Below, piece by piece: positions 47,250 to 58,465 of a stretch of 64,000 nt of DNA. Under the pieces are notes generated by a model, which saw only the letters and a program-made list of their open reading frames with translations, was not told the origin of the DNA and searched no databases. This DNA is from Struthidea cinerea (lineage: Eukaryota; Chordata; Aves; Passeriformes; Corcoracidae): contig VZTI01001288.1 of assembly GCA_013397865.1 (NCBI GenBank), positions 1,240,712 through 1,304,711 on the forward strand. The letters are read 5' to 3'. The translations under genes and the position numbers were made by a program. Numbering within the stretch: position 1 is the stretch's first letter; each line of letters begins with the position of its first letter.

Positions 47250-47395
47250 GGTTTAGTTTTCCAGAGTGACTAATAAGAAGGTGGTGATTGCTTCATTAGC
47301 ATGCACTGAACTGAGTGCACAATGTAATTATATATTTCAGTTGTAATTAGGACATTTAATTGATTTGTTTTAACTAAATTAACAGACATCAGGAA
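47250..47395. promoter_or_regulatory. Homeodomain-type motif cluster
   Basis: At least six TAAT/ATTA cores in about 145 bases, including TGTAATTA at 47323-47330 and again at 47342-47349, 19 bases apart. A short inverted repeat TGCACT/AGTGCA lies at 47302-47319. Paired homeodomain cores at fixed spacing suggest a regulatory element. Confidence 0.27.
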
Positions 47396-48879
47396 AAAAA
47401 CCCAAAGATTTGTGGCAGATTTTGAAATGTTTTCCACACAGCCAGCTGGGTTCAGCTGAGCAGAAAATATCTGTTATATTTCTGGATAATGTTAGGAAGA
47501 TCAAAAACCTTGTTGTTGAGAAACTCCTATGAAATAATGTTGCATTTCTTCAGCTCTCTCCTTTATTTGCGAAAAATTTACCAGCTGAAATCCACAGCAT
47601 TCTTATGGATACCTTTGGGGAGAGAAGAAATGACTCCAGCAGGAGATGTTTCCATACATTGCCATAAGAAACAGGGTTAAAATGCAGATTTCCTTTCATT
47701 GCATTGGTCAGTTGGTTGCTGCCCAGCTAGACAAATACAGGCATCATTTAGGAATATTTTCTTCCTCCTTTTCGGTCACCTACTTCCCTCTGAATTTTTT
47801 CCTGGTTTTGCAACCTGGCTCCACACTTCTTGATTCTGGGTTCTTCCAGCAAGATGCCTTTTCGCTTCCAGTTTCTAGCTGAACTGCTGAAACAGCACCA
47901 GAGAGCCTCAACACGCAGCACAGCTGATCTTCTGCAAGTGTTACAAGGCCTCTCCCACCATTTTACCAACATTTTGTCTTGGAGAAGAGGGGGAATATTT
48001 AAAGTAGAGCTTAACAAGTGTGTAAGTTGAAATCCAGCTACATTCAGCTAGGTGTTTTATTCACATAGACAACTTAATCCACAGGACCCACAAGGGCTCC
48101 CAAAACCACCCCCGACCCTCAGACTGAGAGGGTTGGACACCCCAACCCAAAAAGCGTTTGTGTGTGAAACTCATCTGTCTTTTCATTTCTGTTTCTACTG
48201 CTCGTGCCCTATTTTGAATTTTCCCCATTTCAGTACAGCCATGTTGCAAAAACAAGTAACAGCCTCCAAATCCATCCCATGGGACTTGTCCCAAGAAAAA
48301 TGCTGCAAATGAGTGTGGAGACAAGACATGCCTCGGAGGCAGCCGTGGTTTGCTGCTCGTGCATATCTGCAGAAGTTGGCTGTGAGGAGCAGTTTAGAAA
48401 CCTCTGGGGTGAGAATGAGGTGGGGCAGCTGAAAGTGTTGTGGTTCCCACATTTATTCTGCTCTCGCATTTACAGGAATACGTGGAATTGAGTGCGTAGC
48501 TGAACACACGGGGACCAGGAGAAAGAAAAACTAAAGGAAAGGCCGAGCTCCCTTCTGGTAAAACCCGTTCTAGCTTTTAGGAACAGCTCATAACTCACTG
48601 TTTACAAACAGCAGCAACATCAATCTACAGCACAAATTACAGTGAGAAAAAACAAACAAAAAAAGCAAGCAAAATCCCCAGGTTGCTGCTGAGTTCTGAC
48701 ACAGGGCACTAAAAATAGGCAAATTCAGACTGAAAGTCCCATCAGGGAAAGCAGCTCCCCTCTATTCCTGAGTCGTGAGGGATTCTGCATTAAAGGGGGG
48801 AAACAAAATTTGTCTCCAAAATGTTTTTCTTTGAAAATATGGTTTCATTTGAACTAAACATTTCTTTGGGAACTTGTCA
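47396..48879. other. Gene-free stretch
   Basis: No supported gene. Several overlapping frames on both strands at 47748-48491 lack domains and splice context. A-rich low complexity lies at about 48640-48680. Confidence 0.5.
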
Positions 48880-49020
48880 GAAACAATTTAATTTCATCGA
48901 GAGCTCTCGAGGCAAAGAGATCCTCTGATAACGTCAATCACTTCATGTCAATATTTTCAGAACGTGCCCTGCATATTTTTATTTCAAGTGATTGTTCCTA
49001 TTTACATATTTTTCAGTTCC
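48880..49020. promoter_or_regulatory. AT-rich block with 14-bp palindrome
   Basis: A perfect 14-bp palindrome TCGAGAGCTCTCGA (48897-48910) with a CpG near each end sits beside AACAATTTAATTTCA. An NKX2-type TCAAGTG (48984-48990) runs into a SOX-type ATTGTT. Palindromes of this length and CpG content are uncommon in CpG-poor DNA. Confidence 0.25.
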
Positions 49021-50717
49021 TTCAAGAAATGTTTAGAATTAAGGTTGGAAAATAAGGATGAGATTAATTCACTTGATCCAACGGAAATAATCTAGTTGAC
49101 ACATAATTCCTTTCTATTTTTAATGACTTTATGTGGGAATAGCAGAATTTATTGCAACTCTGATAACACAGACTCAAAACCTATGGAAAAATATTTGCTT
49201 TAACAGCAATATATATTACCAGGAAGTCTTGAAATTAATGGTTTGTTCTAAAAACCATTTTGTGTTAAGTATGTTTGCACTGAGAGTGTTGGCTGGATCA
49301 TTATGGCTCTGCTTTAGGAACGAAAACAAGTTTTGAAATAACAGTTTTAATGAAATAATAATTAAGGGTTTTTTCCCAAGCTGTAGGAGAAAGCAGAGTT
49401 CCCAAACACCCTTTAAAGCGCGGGATGTTCCGAACTCTCCAGCCAAACCGAAGGAAAGCCGTGGGGAATGTGGGGAAAACTCCTCCATGTGCTGTTGATT
49501 TGCACAAGGCTTGGTTGGGCTCTGCAGAGAGCAGCCAGCTCGACATTTCGGATTTGGCAAAGCCCGTGGGGAGCAGGGTGTGCCCGGCCTGGGCAGGGCC
49601 ACAGCTGCATCAGGGAGATGCTGCACATCCACAGCAGGATCAGCCCGGGATGTGGGTCCTGGCTCTGCCACCCCTTCCCTAGCCTCAAATAAAATCCTAT
49701 TTTCCAGGCTGTCAGAAAGCTTGTTACTATAGTACAACAACAGAATGTACAGAAGCTCGGCATCTTCCGAAATATGACCTTTATGCGATGTTATATTTCC
49801 ATTTCCAACAGTAAAGTGAGGAGATGGAAACATTTTCTTGTTCCTTGCCCTCTCCCATCAGGTTAGATTATTGTCTATCTCATGCTAGCTGTCAGGAATC
49901 CAATCTCCATTTATGTCTGCAACTCAATTATATTCTTTTTAGTATTTATCTATCATGCTTCTTTAGAGAAATACAGCAAAACAGGGAAGAATTACATATT
50001 TGGATCATCAGCACTTCAGGATGATTCATAGCAAGGAAAGAGTTGGGCCATTTCATGACCCTTTCTATCACTTAGTAGCTAGAATTCATAGTCTGTAAAA
50101 TGTTTTCAATATCTTACATCTTTAAATACATACATTTTCTTTTAGAAAGATTTTTTAAAAGAGTGTTACATTAGTTGTTTGTTTCTTTGCACTCTAAGAA
50201 ATCCAAACTTTGTATTTTGGTGCCATATTGCAACAAGAAGAAAAAATCAAAAGTCTAAAACCAAGAAGTGAAAGCACATCAGCCCATTTTGCCTTTCACT
50301 TGGGGTAGAAATGCAAGCTTTTAAAGCACAAATAGTAATCAGAGCTCAATTTTTCACTCTTAATGAGTATAGATTCCACAGCCAAAGAGTAAAATTAGAG
50401 GAGAGTCCCATGTGCCCCTTTAAAAGTTTGAAGTTTACAGTCTTTTTCTCTTTTTATTGTAGGAAACCAAGAATCTGTTTATTATCTGTTTATTATAAAG
50501 CAAAAACACTTTCAAATGAAATGTCTTTGAATTAGAAAAGACTAAACCCCGAGTTAAATTGGGAGAGTTTGAGTGCACTATTGAACTCCTGCCTTCTGTT
50601 AGCAGAACACAGGAGTTTCTGAAATCTGAAGGGAAATTGCTATAGGAGTAACTGCAGTAGTAGTAAATTACTCATTCCTTAGGAGATTTGATATTCCTGA
50701 ATATTGGACTCCAGTAT
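49021..50717. other. Gene-free stretch with a GC-rich patch
   Basis: No supported gene. At 49410-49690 GC content and CpG count rise and five frames on both strands are open at once, which reflects a lack of AT-rich stop codons rather than coding. The remainder is AT-rich. Confidence 0.5.
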
Positions 50718-50785
50718 TCATAGAATTACAGCATGATTTCCTTGGGAGGGACCTTAAAGATCATCTCATTGCCCTTTTCCAGGAA
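50718..50785 (-). mobile_element. CR1 LINE 3' end fragment
   Basis: The plus strand reads TCATAGAATTACAGCATGAT, then CTTGGGAGGGACCTTAAAGA, then TCATCTCATTGCC, the reverse complement of the avian CR1 3' terminus. Only about 68 bases remain. Confidence 0.85.
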
Positions 50786-51571
50786 TATTTTATTTGCTTC
50801 AAGCCCTTGGGTTTGGTGTTTCAGAAGGGAAAGGTGCTTGTCCACAAGCAAATTATTTGTGGTAACTCAGATTTCGAGGTTTTTTGGATAAAGGCTTGTT
50901 TTTCAGACAATCCCTTCAGTGGTCAGTTCAGAAAGATCCCAACACCTTGCACAAGGGTTACTGGGAAATGCTTAACATCATCTTCGTTCTGCCCAGTTCT
51001 AGGGAAATGTTGAGTCTCACTGGTGTTGCAGTAAAATTATAATGTCTGCTTTCGAGCCCTTCCTGAAAGTGTCACATTAATCATCTCAAGCTATCATACC
51101 AAATACTTCAAACTGAGAAAAAAGTGTCTTTCTGGAGAATGGTGAGACTCTACAGAAAGGCACGAATCTTTGCTTTTGAAAGAATACTGTTAATAACTCA
51201 CACTCTTCCAAGAAACGTAACATTTTAGTGCCTACTGGGTTTTGTTGTTTAAATCAGTGGAGTGGTCTGTATGGGTTAAGCTTCCTAACTAAATTATGAG
51301 CTGTAATTAAGCTAAGAAATGCCAGCCAAAGCCCCCCAGTTTGTGTTGAGGGATAACTGGGATCTGCAGCAAAGGAAGAATACACTTTATGTGGGGCTGG
51401 CTTACCGAGTATTTTACATTTAGCATAAACAGCCTTCTGGCTACTCTGTTGTATAGATTCCTAATCTCCTTTAATTCAATTTCCTTTCCTCCTGTGGGCA
51501 GCTATAGCACCTTTTGCACCAGCTGAAGGGCTGTAAATCCTGCACTCACACACTCAGCTCCTTCTTTCCCT

Positions 51572-51600
51572 GGGGGCTGGGGGGAAGGCTCAGATCTGGG
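51572..51600 (+). other. Possible G-quadruplex motif
   Basis: Five G, two bases, six G, a 13-base spacer, then three G, with another GGG at about 51613. The six-G run can supply two tracts, so a four-tract fold is possible, though the long loop makes it weak. Confidence 0.3.
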
Positions 51601-52619
51601 AGCAGGCGAGAAGGGCTGCTTTGACCCGGGCTGAAGAGTTAATCTGATGAAAACTTGAGCACGGCCTCGGCTGAGCTCTGCACTCACTTGTGGTGTCGAG
51701 CCAGGGCAGGACCAAGCCAACGAGAGTATTCTGGCATCAGCTCCTGGAGGTTACAAGAACCTTATGTATCATTTTATGTATTTTCTTTTCATGTGTCTAT
51801 AATCAATTCCAGTGGCGGGGCTCGTGTTTTGGTTCGTACAGCCAAGCCAGCCAATGGACTTGGCTCCATTTTCAAACCTCTTGGCTTGTTAAATGTCAGA
51901 GCCTGAGCTGGGCTCCTCTTTGTACTCCCATCTCATACAATTGGCCTGAGTTATGTGTGTTCCCTGAGAGCACAAGCACGGCCCAGAATACAAATCAAAC
52001 CTTCTCAGGAGCCAAACACAGAGGTCAGCGAAGCAAATATTTGTGTCTCCCCAAACTACCTTTCCTGCCTCCTGGCACAGCCAGGAGAGGCCCTGGCTGC
52101 ACAACTCTCCTCAGTCCCATATGCCAAGAACTGAAAATTAAATAGAGCAATAATACAAAGAGTGTAAATGCATCAACAGTCTCTGATCAAGTTCCCCAGT
52201 GACTTACTGGATTCTTGCACCTAAGGAAAAACATAAATTCTCTGGAATTGCCTGGAAGAGGGAGGCACTGGAGATTTTGGGTTTGCTTTTTTTTGTGATG
52301 GTTTCTTCAGGATGTTGATAATCTTAGATCTCCTTAAGTAAGGTGCTGGAGAATAACAACTGCTGCACACAGAAGTGATCAGTCCACCATGAGGTATTTA
52401 AATCTCCAGTAATACCTAGGAAACACTGAGATAGCAGACAAAAGAATATTTAGGGGATTAATATTAAACTTATTATATTTAGAATACTCTTACAGGCTTT
52501 GGCTGAGGAAACTGACAGATGCAATTTTGCAAGCGTTTTATTGGAGTGCGGTCAGAGATGCTGTTCCAGTTGCAGCTGAACTGAGTCAAGAAACTATCAA
52601 TCTCAAGATGAGCTAGCTC

Positions 52620-52656
52620 AAAAAAAAAAAGGCAAAAAAAAAAAGCCAAAAAAAAA
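52620..52656. repeat. Poly-A low-complexity tract
   Basis: Runs of 11 A, 11 A and 9 A separated by GGC and GCC. No retroposon body is recognisable next to it. Confidence 0.85.
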
Positions 52657-53567
52657 GCGCCCAAACAATAAACCCACTAAAAAGTCCTTAAGCTAAGCTG
52701 GATCACTCTGACAGAGCCAGATTTGGGAGTGTCCGCAGATGTGGTTATGAGGCTCATGGAAAAGGGTGGTAACCCCTAATGGGGGGCAGTGGATACACAG
52801 CTGTGGGCAGGCCGGAGGTGAAAACGTCTTAACCTGGCTCAGCTGCTGCTGGAACAGCTCGGGCTGTGCCCTTATTTACACAACACTGGGATTTCTTAAG
52901 AGAGGAATTCTTAGATGGAAGAGCGAGCTGCTGTCCAAGTTCGCAGTGGGATGTGCTGCATCCCAAGATCTATGCATAAATATACATCCTCCAAACGTGT
53001 GTCTGAAGTGAACATTCAGTCCTTCAGAGCACCAGCACATCATACTGGCTCCGATTGCTCCCACAGCCATAGTGGTTGGAGCACAGGGTGTTCCAAACAG
53101 CACATTTTGCTGCAGGACTCTCAGCTGTAGATCTCGAGCAGAAAGAGGCTTCTATTAAATGCATCTGTACTTGTGTGTCTTTGGTCTGTATCAGATTCTC
53201 CTTAGGTTACTTAAACTGCTTCCAGATTAAGCTCTTCTATGCCCCCACTGCTCCACGATACTCTTAACCCTCTCCTGCCCTGCCACCCATCCATCAGGAT
53301 GAGCCACTTGCCTGAAGCCAGCACGGAGCCCAGCCTTGGCCTCGTGGGAAGAGCGATTAATTGGTTAAGGGCGAAGCACCCGGGCTGCAGATGAGGCCCC
53401 ACCAGCCTCTCCAAACAGGGGAGGGACACAGGGCTGGGCTCTGCTGAAAGGTCACGGTGAGCTCACGCCACAGGACGGCTTTTGGGCAGGACCCTCGCTG
53501 GGTGGAGGGAGCTGCCTGAGCGTTCCAGGGCTGGCCTGGTGGGAGGGGAAAGCCTGACCACACCAAA

Positions 53568-53588
53568 GGGAAGAGGGGTGTGGGGGGG
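53568..53588 (+). other. G-quadruplex motif
   Basis: GGG, a 4-base loop, GGGG, a 3-base loop, then seven G that can be split GGG-G-GGG. This satisfies the usual G3 N1-7 pattern with short loops and is the best such motif that I see in the window. Confidence 0.55.
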
Positions 53589-55170
53589 AAATTGGATACG
53601 AGGGCTCCAAGTGTTGGGTTGGTTTAGATTTGATGCAGAGAGATGGAAAGATGTGGTTTAGCACATCTAATATCTTTGTTTCAATTTTTGCCCCCGGAGC
53701 AGCTAAGAAGCTGTGACGGGGTAATGACGACACCGACTGTGCTTTATCCTGAGATTTTTCCAGGGGTTTTTTGTCCCATACGCTCTCAATCTCTGCTGCA
53801 CTGCAGGACCACAGTGTCTGTGGTTGTGTGGATCACAGAGACCCTGCAGCAATTTGCCCTGGCCCGCTCCTGAGAGTCCCAAACAGGAGGGGGACTGGCT
53901 GCCAGGCCCTGGGTTTGCCACACACAGCTCCATGCTTGGCTGACTTCTGCTGTGTCCAGGAGAAGGTGGGGTAAGGAAAATCCAGTGTCACACTGCCCAG
54001 TTGTCCTTCAGGCATCTCCCTTTGGCTGCTGAGCTGCATTCAATGCCCCGTAAGGAAGGAAGCTGGGTAGCACTGGGACAGAACCTTGAGGTGCAGACAC
54101 TGGCATCGTGTCCAGAGCTCAGCAGGTCTCTAAAATTCACAAGATTTGGCAGCTGTGCAGTCTTATAAACCTACATCCCCTCCATAGTGGAGTGGTACTC
54201 TGGTATCGTCCCCGTTTAGAAAGGGCAGTCTGTCTGTGAGACAAAAATTTGGGAGTCTCCACGTTTATTTTTTACCGGTATGAACCTCCATGGCATCAAT
54301 TATTTTTTCAAAGGTTGTGTTTAACACTGCTGGGATAGGTCTCAGGAGAAGGGTGAAAATCAGCCTTCAAATTTTATATTCACTTACAGTTTTGAAGATG
54401 AAAGTTGCAGATTTAGGGTTGGGCTGGTATTGCTGAAGAAGGTGGATGCCCTGTGGAAGACCTCACTCTTCCCACCTGGGAATCCTGCCCTGGTAGCCCC
54501 AGCAGCCTGCACCTCATCCAGCACAAAGTGCAGGTGCCAGACCTGCCTTTCTGGGCTGGTATTTTTTAATAAATAATCCCAGATAGTTTTGGTGATTCTT
54601 AGAAGAACTTGTGTTGTTCAAACCTGCTGTGCTACAGGACTTCCCTGGCACTGCTGGGCAGGAGCAGGGGCCAGAGCCTGTGGGGCCAGAGAGTGAATCA
54701 CCCAGGTCCTGCTCCAGGGCTCTGAAACCTGCTGGACCCCATGTCGTGCAGAGAGAGGAGGATTCCCTGCCATATACAATTTTATAGGATCAGATAGTCA
54801 TCAGAGTGGCTTGAGAAGGGCACGGAGACAAATCCTCAGGGTGCTGGGAAAAGCAAACTATCAGGATAAAGCAGGCAGTTTCTTCTCTCTGCAGGGTGTC
54901 AAATGTATGTAGCTCTTGGCAGAAGTTTTCCCAGTGACCTTAGCCTAGTGATATAAATTTTAATTGCAACTTTAAATGACGCTGGGACCAGATGGGTGAA
55001 GACTAAAGGAATGCTGTTAGCTTTGCCCGGCCCCTCTCTGTCGGAGCTTTGCTTGCAGAGTGTGGAGAAGGGCTTTGGGAGAGGCCTTAGGTCAGGACCA
55101 CTTGGTTTAGGGGTAGCAGCAGAGCAGGAATAAATGTTATCCCCATCACTTTGTTTGTGTGGTTGAGAAA
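53589..55170. other. Gene-free stretch
   Basis: No supported gene. Overlapping minus and plus frames in 53600-54040 have no recognisable domain. Confidence 0.5.
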
Positions 55171-55410
55171 ATGGCCTCAAGTTGCATCAGAGAAGGTTTA
55201 GATTGGATATTAGGAAAAGTTTCTTCACTGAAAGCGTGGTCGGGCATTGGAACAGTCTGCCCAGGGCGGTGGTGGAATCGCCATCCTTGGGAATGTTCAA
55301 AAAACATGGGGATGTGGCACTTGGGGACATGGTTTAGTGGTGCTGGGTTAATGGTTGGATTCGATGATCTTTGAGGGCTTTCCCAACCTCAGTGACTCCA
55401 TGATCCTGTG
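55171..55410 (+). mobile_element. CR1 LINE 3' end fragment, best preserved
   Basis: Reads ATGGCCTCAAGTTGCATCAG, then GGTTTAGATTGGATATTAGG, TTTCTTCACTGAAAG, GGAACAGTCTGCCCAGGG, GATGTGGCACTTGGGGACAT, GGTTTAGTGGTGCTGGGTTA and GGTTGGATTCGATGATCTTT, ending in TCCATGATCCTGTG. This is a continuous avian CR1 3' region of about 240 bases in sense orientation. It is the longest copy in the window and is non-coding. Confidence 0.95.
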
Positions 55411-56421
55411 GCCAGCTCCAGTGCTGGGGTGAGGGATGTGTTTGCTGCTGCCCCAAAGGACAAACTGGGCAGTTCTGCCATGCCACAACACCATTTTCCA
55501 AAGACACAGGAGAACCCCTCTCTGTGCTGGTTAGTTGCTTTCTGGGAGTAGCTGCTTCCAAGGAAAAGGAAAGATTAGGAGCTTTGGGAGAAATTGCCAA
55601 GCATCTGATGGGGTGGTGAGCAATTAATCCATGGCACGGCCCTCTCTTTGTTAGCATTTGCGAGGCAGGAGGGTTTCCTACCCGATGGCACGTTTTGAAG
55701 GAATGGGTAGTTTTTATTTCATACCTAAAATTTAATGGTGGTTGCAGCTAATTTCACACAGCAAATTAGACAAAATACTTGAGCTACTTCCGCCGTCTGA
55801 ACTCGACAACAAATGAAAATAGCTTTTGGGAGGGTAACTTGAGAGGGTTAAACGTGTCTCACCGGTGCACTCAGTTTGACAGGCTGATGCACTTTGTCTA
55901 GATGATAGATATGAAAAACTAATATCTCAGTTTTCAGAGGGGGTTCTGAAACCTAAAATCAAAACCAGATGTGCAGCAAAAAAGAGCAGTGTATATTACA
56001 AAGTGTTGTGAAATAGCCCAAGGGAGGCAAGTAAGCAAAAACAGCCCTGTTCCTTAGCAACCTGCAAAACAAAACAAGTAACAGCTTGGTTGGCATCTGA
56101 CGGGGCAGGTTTTGGTCTTTGCAGTGGAAAAGAAGACTGGAGAAAATGTGGAATAATCCTGGAATTTTTAGTGACCCGGAAACACCTTTGTTTTCACCAG
56201 AGTGGGTACCTGATTTCCCTCCTTCCTTAGACCTCCTGCCTGTAAATGCACAGCAGCTGAGAAACACTGGTGTGCTCTTCTTGTCTTCCCTGTCCTGCTG
56301 TGGATCATGGATTTCCCTTTCCTCCCTGCTTTCCCTCTTCCTGAAGTCAATCACACCCGTGGAAAGCGGGTGCAAAATGGTACCAAATCAAAAGAATTTT
56401 GAAGGTTTTGCACAACTCTAA
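55411..56421. other. Gene-free stretch
   Basis: No supported gene. A MEIS-type TTGACAGG is at about 55876. Overlapping frames at 55959-56421 on both strands are not convincing. Confidence 0.5.
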
Positions 56422-56528
56422 ATCATGGAATCCCTGATTGGTTTGGGCTAGAAGGGACCTTAAAGCTCATTCAGTTCCAACCCCAAGCCATGGGCAGGGG
56501 CACCTTCCACTAGACCAGGTTGTCCAAA
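56422..56528 (-). mobile_element. CR1 LINE 3' end fragment
   Basis: The plus strand begins ATCATGGAATCCCTGATTGG and continues TTTGGGCTAGAAGGGACCTT, then TTCCAACCCCAAGCCATGGG, GGCACCTTCCACTAGACCAG and GTTGTCCAAAT. It is the reverse complement of the common avian CR1 3' end, 3' terminus at 56422. Confidence 0.93.
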
Positions 56529-57668
56529 TGTGAGGAACAGTGGGATTTGTGTGTAGGAATGGAAAGAAGTGTTCACTAAGTAAAAAGTTAAACTTAAATA
56601 CATGATTAACAATTTCTACAAGAGTATTTAAATCAGTCTCTGGAAATGGTGCTCCTTTTTTACTTTGAGTTCATTCAGTTTCTTAATTAAACTAGTGCCT
56701 TCTCTCAGCCCCACAGATGAACAATTCAGAGCTCAGATCCCAAAATGTTCTTAGCTAAGATTTAAAATTCAGTCCTGAAGGCGAGAGAAGCCTTTGCTCA
56801 CTTGAACGGGTATGATGATGTTCACTGGAAAGCTCTACTGGCACAGCTGCCTCCATCCAGAGAGTGGGAAAGTCATCCCTCCGAGCAGCAGCTGGGCTGC
56901 CAGATGTGTGATGGGATGGGGCTTCCACCTTGAACCTGCCCATGTGGGGAAGGAGCTTACCCTGCACTACAATGTTCATCACAGCCGTTTGCCAAGACAG
57001 ATCTACTGGCATTGCTGTCTGGGCCAATTCTTTCTGAGAAAATCCTTTCTCATGTGGGAAGTCATGGGGTGTTCCTGTAATCAGCCCGACTCCGGGACCT
57101 ACAGCTGGAAGCGAAACCACAGCGTGCCCTGAGGTTTGTGATCAAACTGTGAGAGGTTGCCTTTGTGATGGAGAGGGAAGGTGGGTGGATTTGACTTGGC
57201 TCAGTTATTTTTAGAGAGGTGGAGGCTGCCAGGCAGCCAGGTTTTGTGTTTCGGGGTTTTTGTTTGGTTTGTTTTGTTGGGGTTTTAAAATTTATTTTTA
57301 ATTTTAGCCAAATAAATGTCTTCTTGAAAATGCTGTTTTGGCACCAAAATCAGAATTTTGGGGGAAGTTGATCTTGATGAAGTTTTCAGTGGAAACACTG
57401 ATACTACTTGAGATTGAAAAAGCAACTTTCATTTTGACTCCATGTTTCAGAGTTCAGCTCTTTTCAGCTTCTAAAAATTACAGTGATAATAAAGATTAAT
57501 TATAGATATGAATGGTTTGACATTATCAGACAGAACTTCTTAATGAACTAATTTTGATCCTTTCACTAAAAATAACTCAGAGTTTCCATCCTGCAAAATA
57601 TTTGATATTTTGCTTTTCTCTCCGGTTACAAGAAAAGTCTGCAAGGAAGATGAAGACAGTATATCTGC
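56529..57668. other. Gene-free stretch with a G/T-only tract
   Basis: No supported gene. Frames at 56755-57132 are open on both strands at once. A 34-base G/T-only tract (57253-57286) is the same kind of low complexity as the A/C tract at 34106, on the opposite strand. Confidence 0.5.
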
Positions 57669-57875
57669 AAGGGCTTGTAGTGACAGGACACAGGGCATGG
57701 CTTCCCACTGCCAGAGAGCAGGGATGGATGGGATATTGGGAAGGAATTCTTCCCTGTGAGGCTGGTGAGGCCCTGGCACAGCGTGCCCAGAGAAGCTGTG
57801 GCTCCCCTGGATCCCTTGAAGTGTCCAAGGCCAGGTTGGAGGGCAAGTCCAGCTTCCAAGTGGAAGGTGTCCCTT
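57669..57875 (+). mobile_element. CR1 LINE 3' region fragment
   Basis: Reads AAGGGCTTGTAGTGACAGGA, then CCCACTGCCAGAGAGCAGGG, AAGGAATTCTTCCCTGTGAG, GAGGCCCTGGCACAGCGTGC, CCAGAGAAGCTGTGGC and GTGTCCAAGGCCAGGTTGGA. It extends further 5' than most copies here. It appears to have lost part of the usual segment after the GGTTGGA motif and the terminal repeat. Confidence 0.93.
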
Positions 57876-58436
57876 GATGATTTTGGAGGTTTTCTGATTC
57901 TGTTTGCCAGTCTAGTCTTCTTGCTGGTTGCATTTAAACTCGAAGTAAGGAGAGCAGTAAAAGCTGTAAGTGCAGCCCAGGTCAAACGTGGCCGCTCAGG
58001 CAGTGCAGGTGCTGGTGCTGTACATTCCTTTTTCTAACTGTGGGGAGAAATGTGGGCATGTGAACCACTGCCAGTGCCTGAGACCCACAATGTTGAATAA
58101 CTTAAAACTGTTCTTTTCAAATCACAAAGGCTTTCACATTGACTTGCATTGGCCAACGAAGTCCATTAGTGCCTGAATAAGTGGTAATTAGTGGTAAGAG
58201 TCACAGTCATTAGTGTGTCTTACCCCTCTCTGTAAATCACAATTGGCAGCTGTGGGTTTCTTCAGCAGCACATGGGGCAGGAAGGACAGGGCTCCATGGG
58301 AGTGTTTGGGAAGTGGCTGTTCCTAGTGAGCTTTTTGTAGGGTTGCTATTGGGTAACCCATCAGCTGATTACAGAGCATGTGCTTTGAGAAACCAGGAAA
58401 CTTCAGTAGAGGGAGGACCTGGGGGGAGATGGCAAG
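57876..58436. other. Gene-free stretch
   Basis: No supported gene. GTGGTAATTA and AGTGGTAAG lie close together near 58180-58197 as an imperfect direct repeat. Confidence 0.5.
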
Positions 58437-58465
58437 TCTAGAAGTTATAGGATATAACTTCTAGA
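58437..58465. repeat. Perfect 13-bp inverted repeat, 3-base spacer
   Basis: TCTAGAAGTTATA (58437-58449) and TATAACTTCTAGA (58453-58465) are exact reverse complements around GGA. A 29-base near-palindrome of this quality can extrude as a cruciform. The three-base loop would be tight for RNA. No transposon ends or target duplications are obvious beside it. Confidence 0.8.

Larger units (their letters stand above)
50786..53567. other. Gene-free stretch
   Basis: No supported gene. AT-rich motif-bearing DNA at 51230-51320 (CTAAATTATGAGCTGTAATT) may be regulatory. A plus frame of about 151 codons (51690-52145) overlaps other frames and has no domain. Confidence 0.5.

Noticed and set aside
49216..49833. 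205-codon minus frame and several overlapping frames
   Set aside because: Five frames on both strands are open at the same GC-rich patch, so the openness is compositional.
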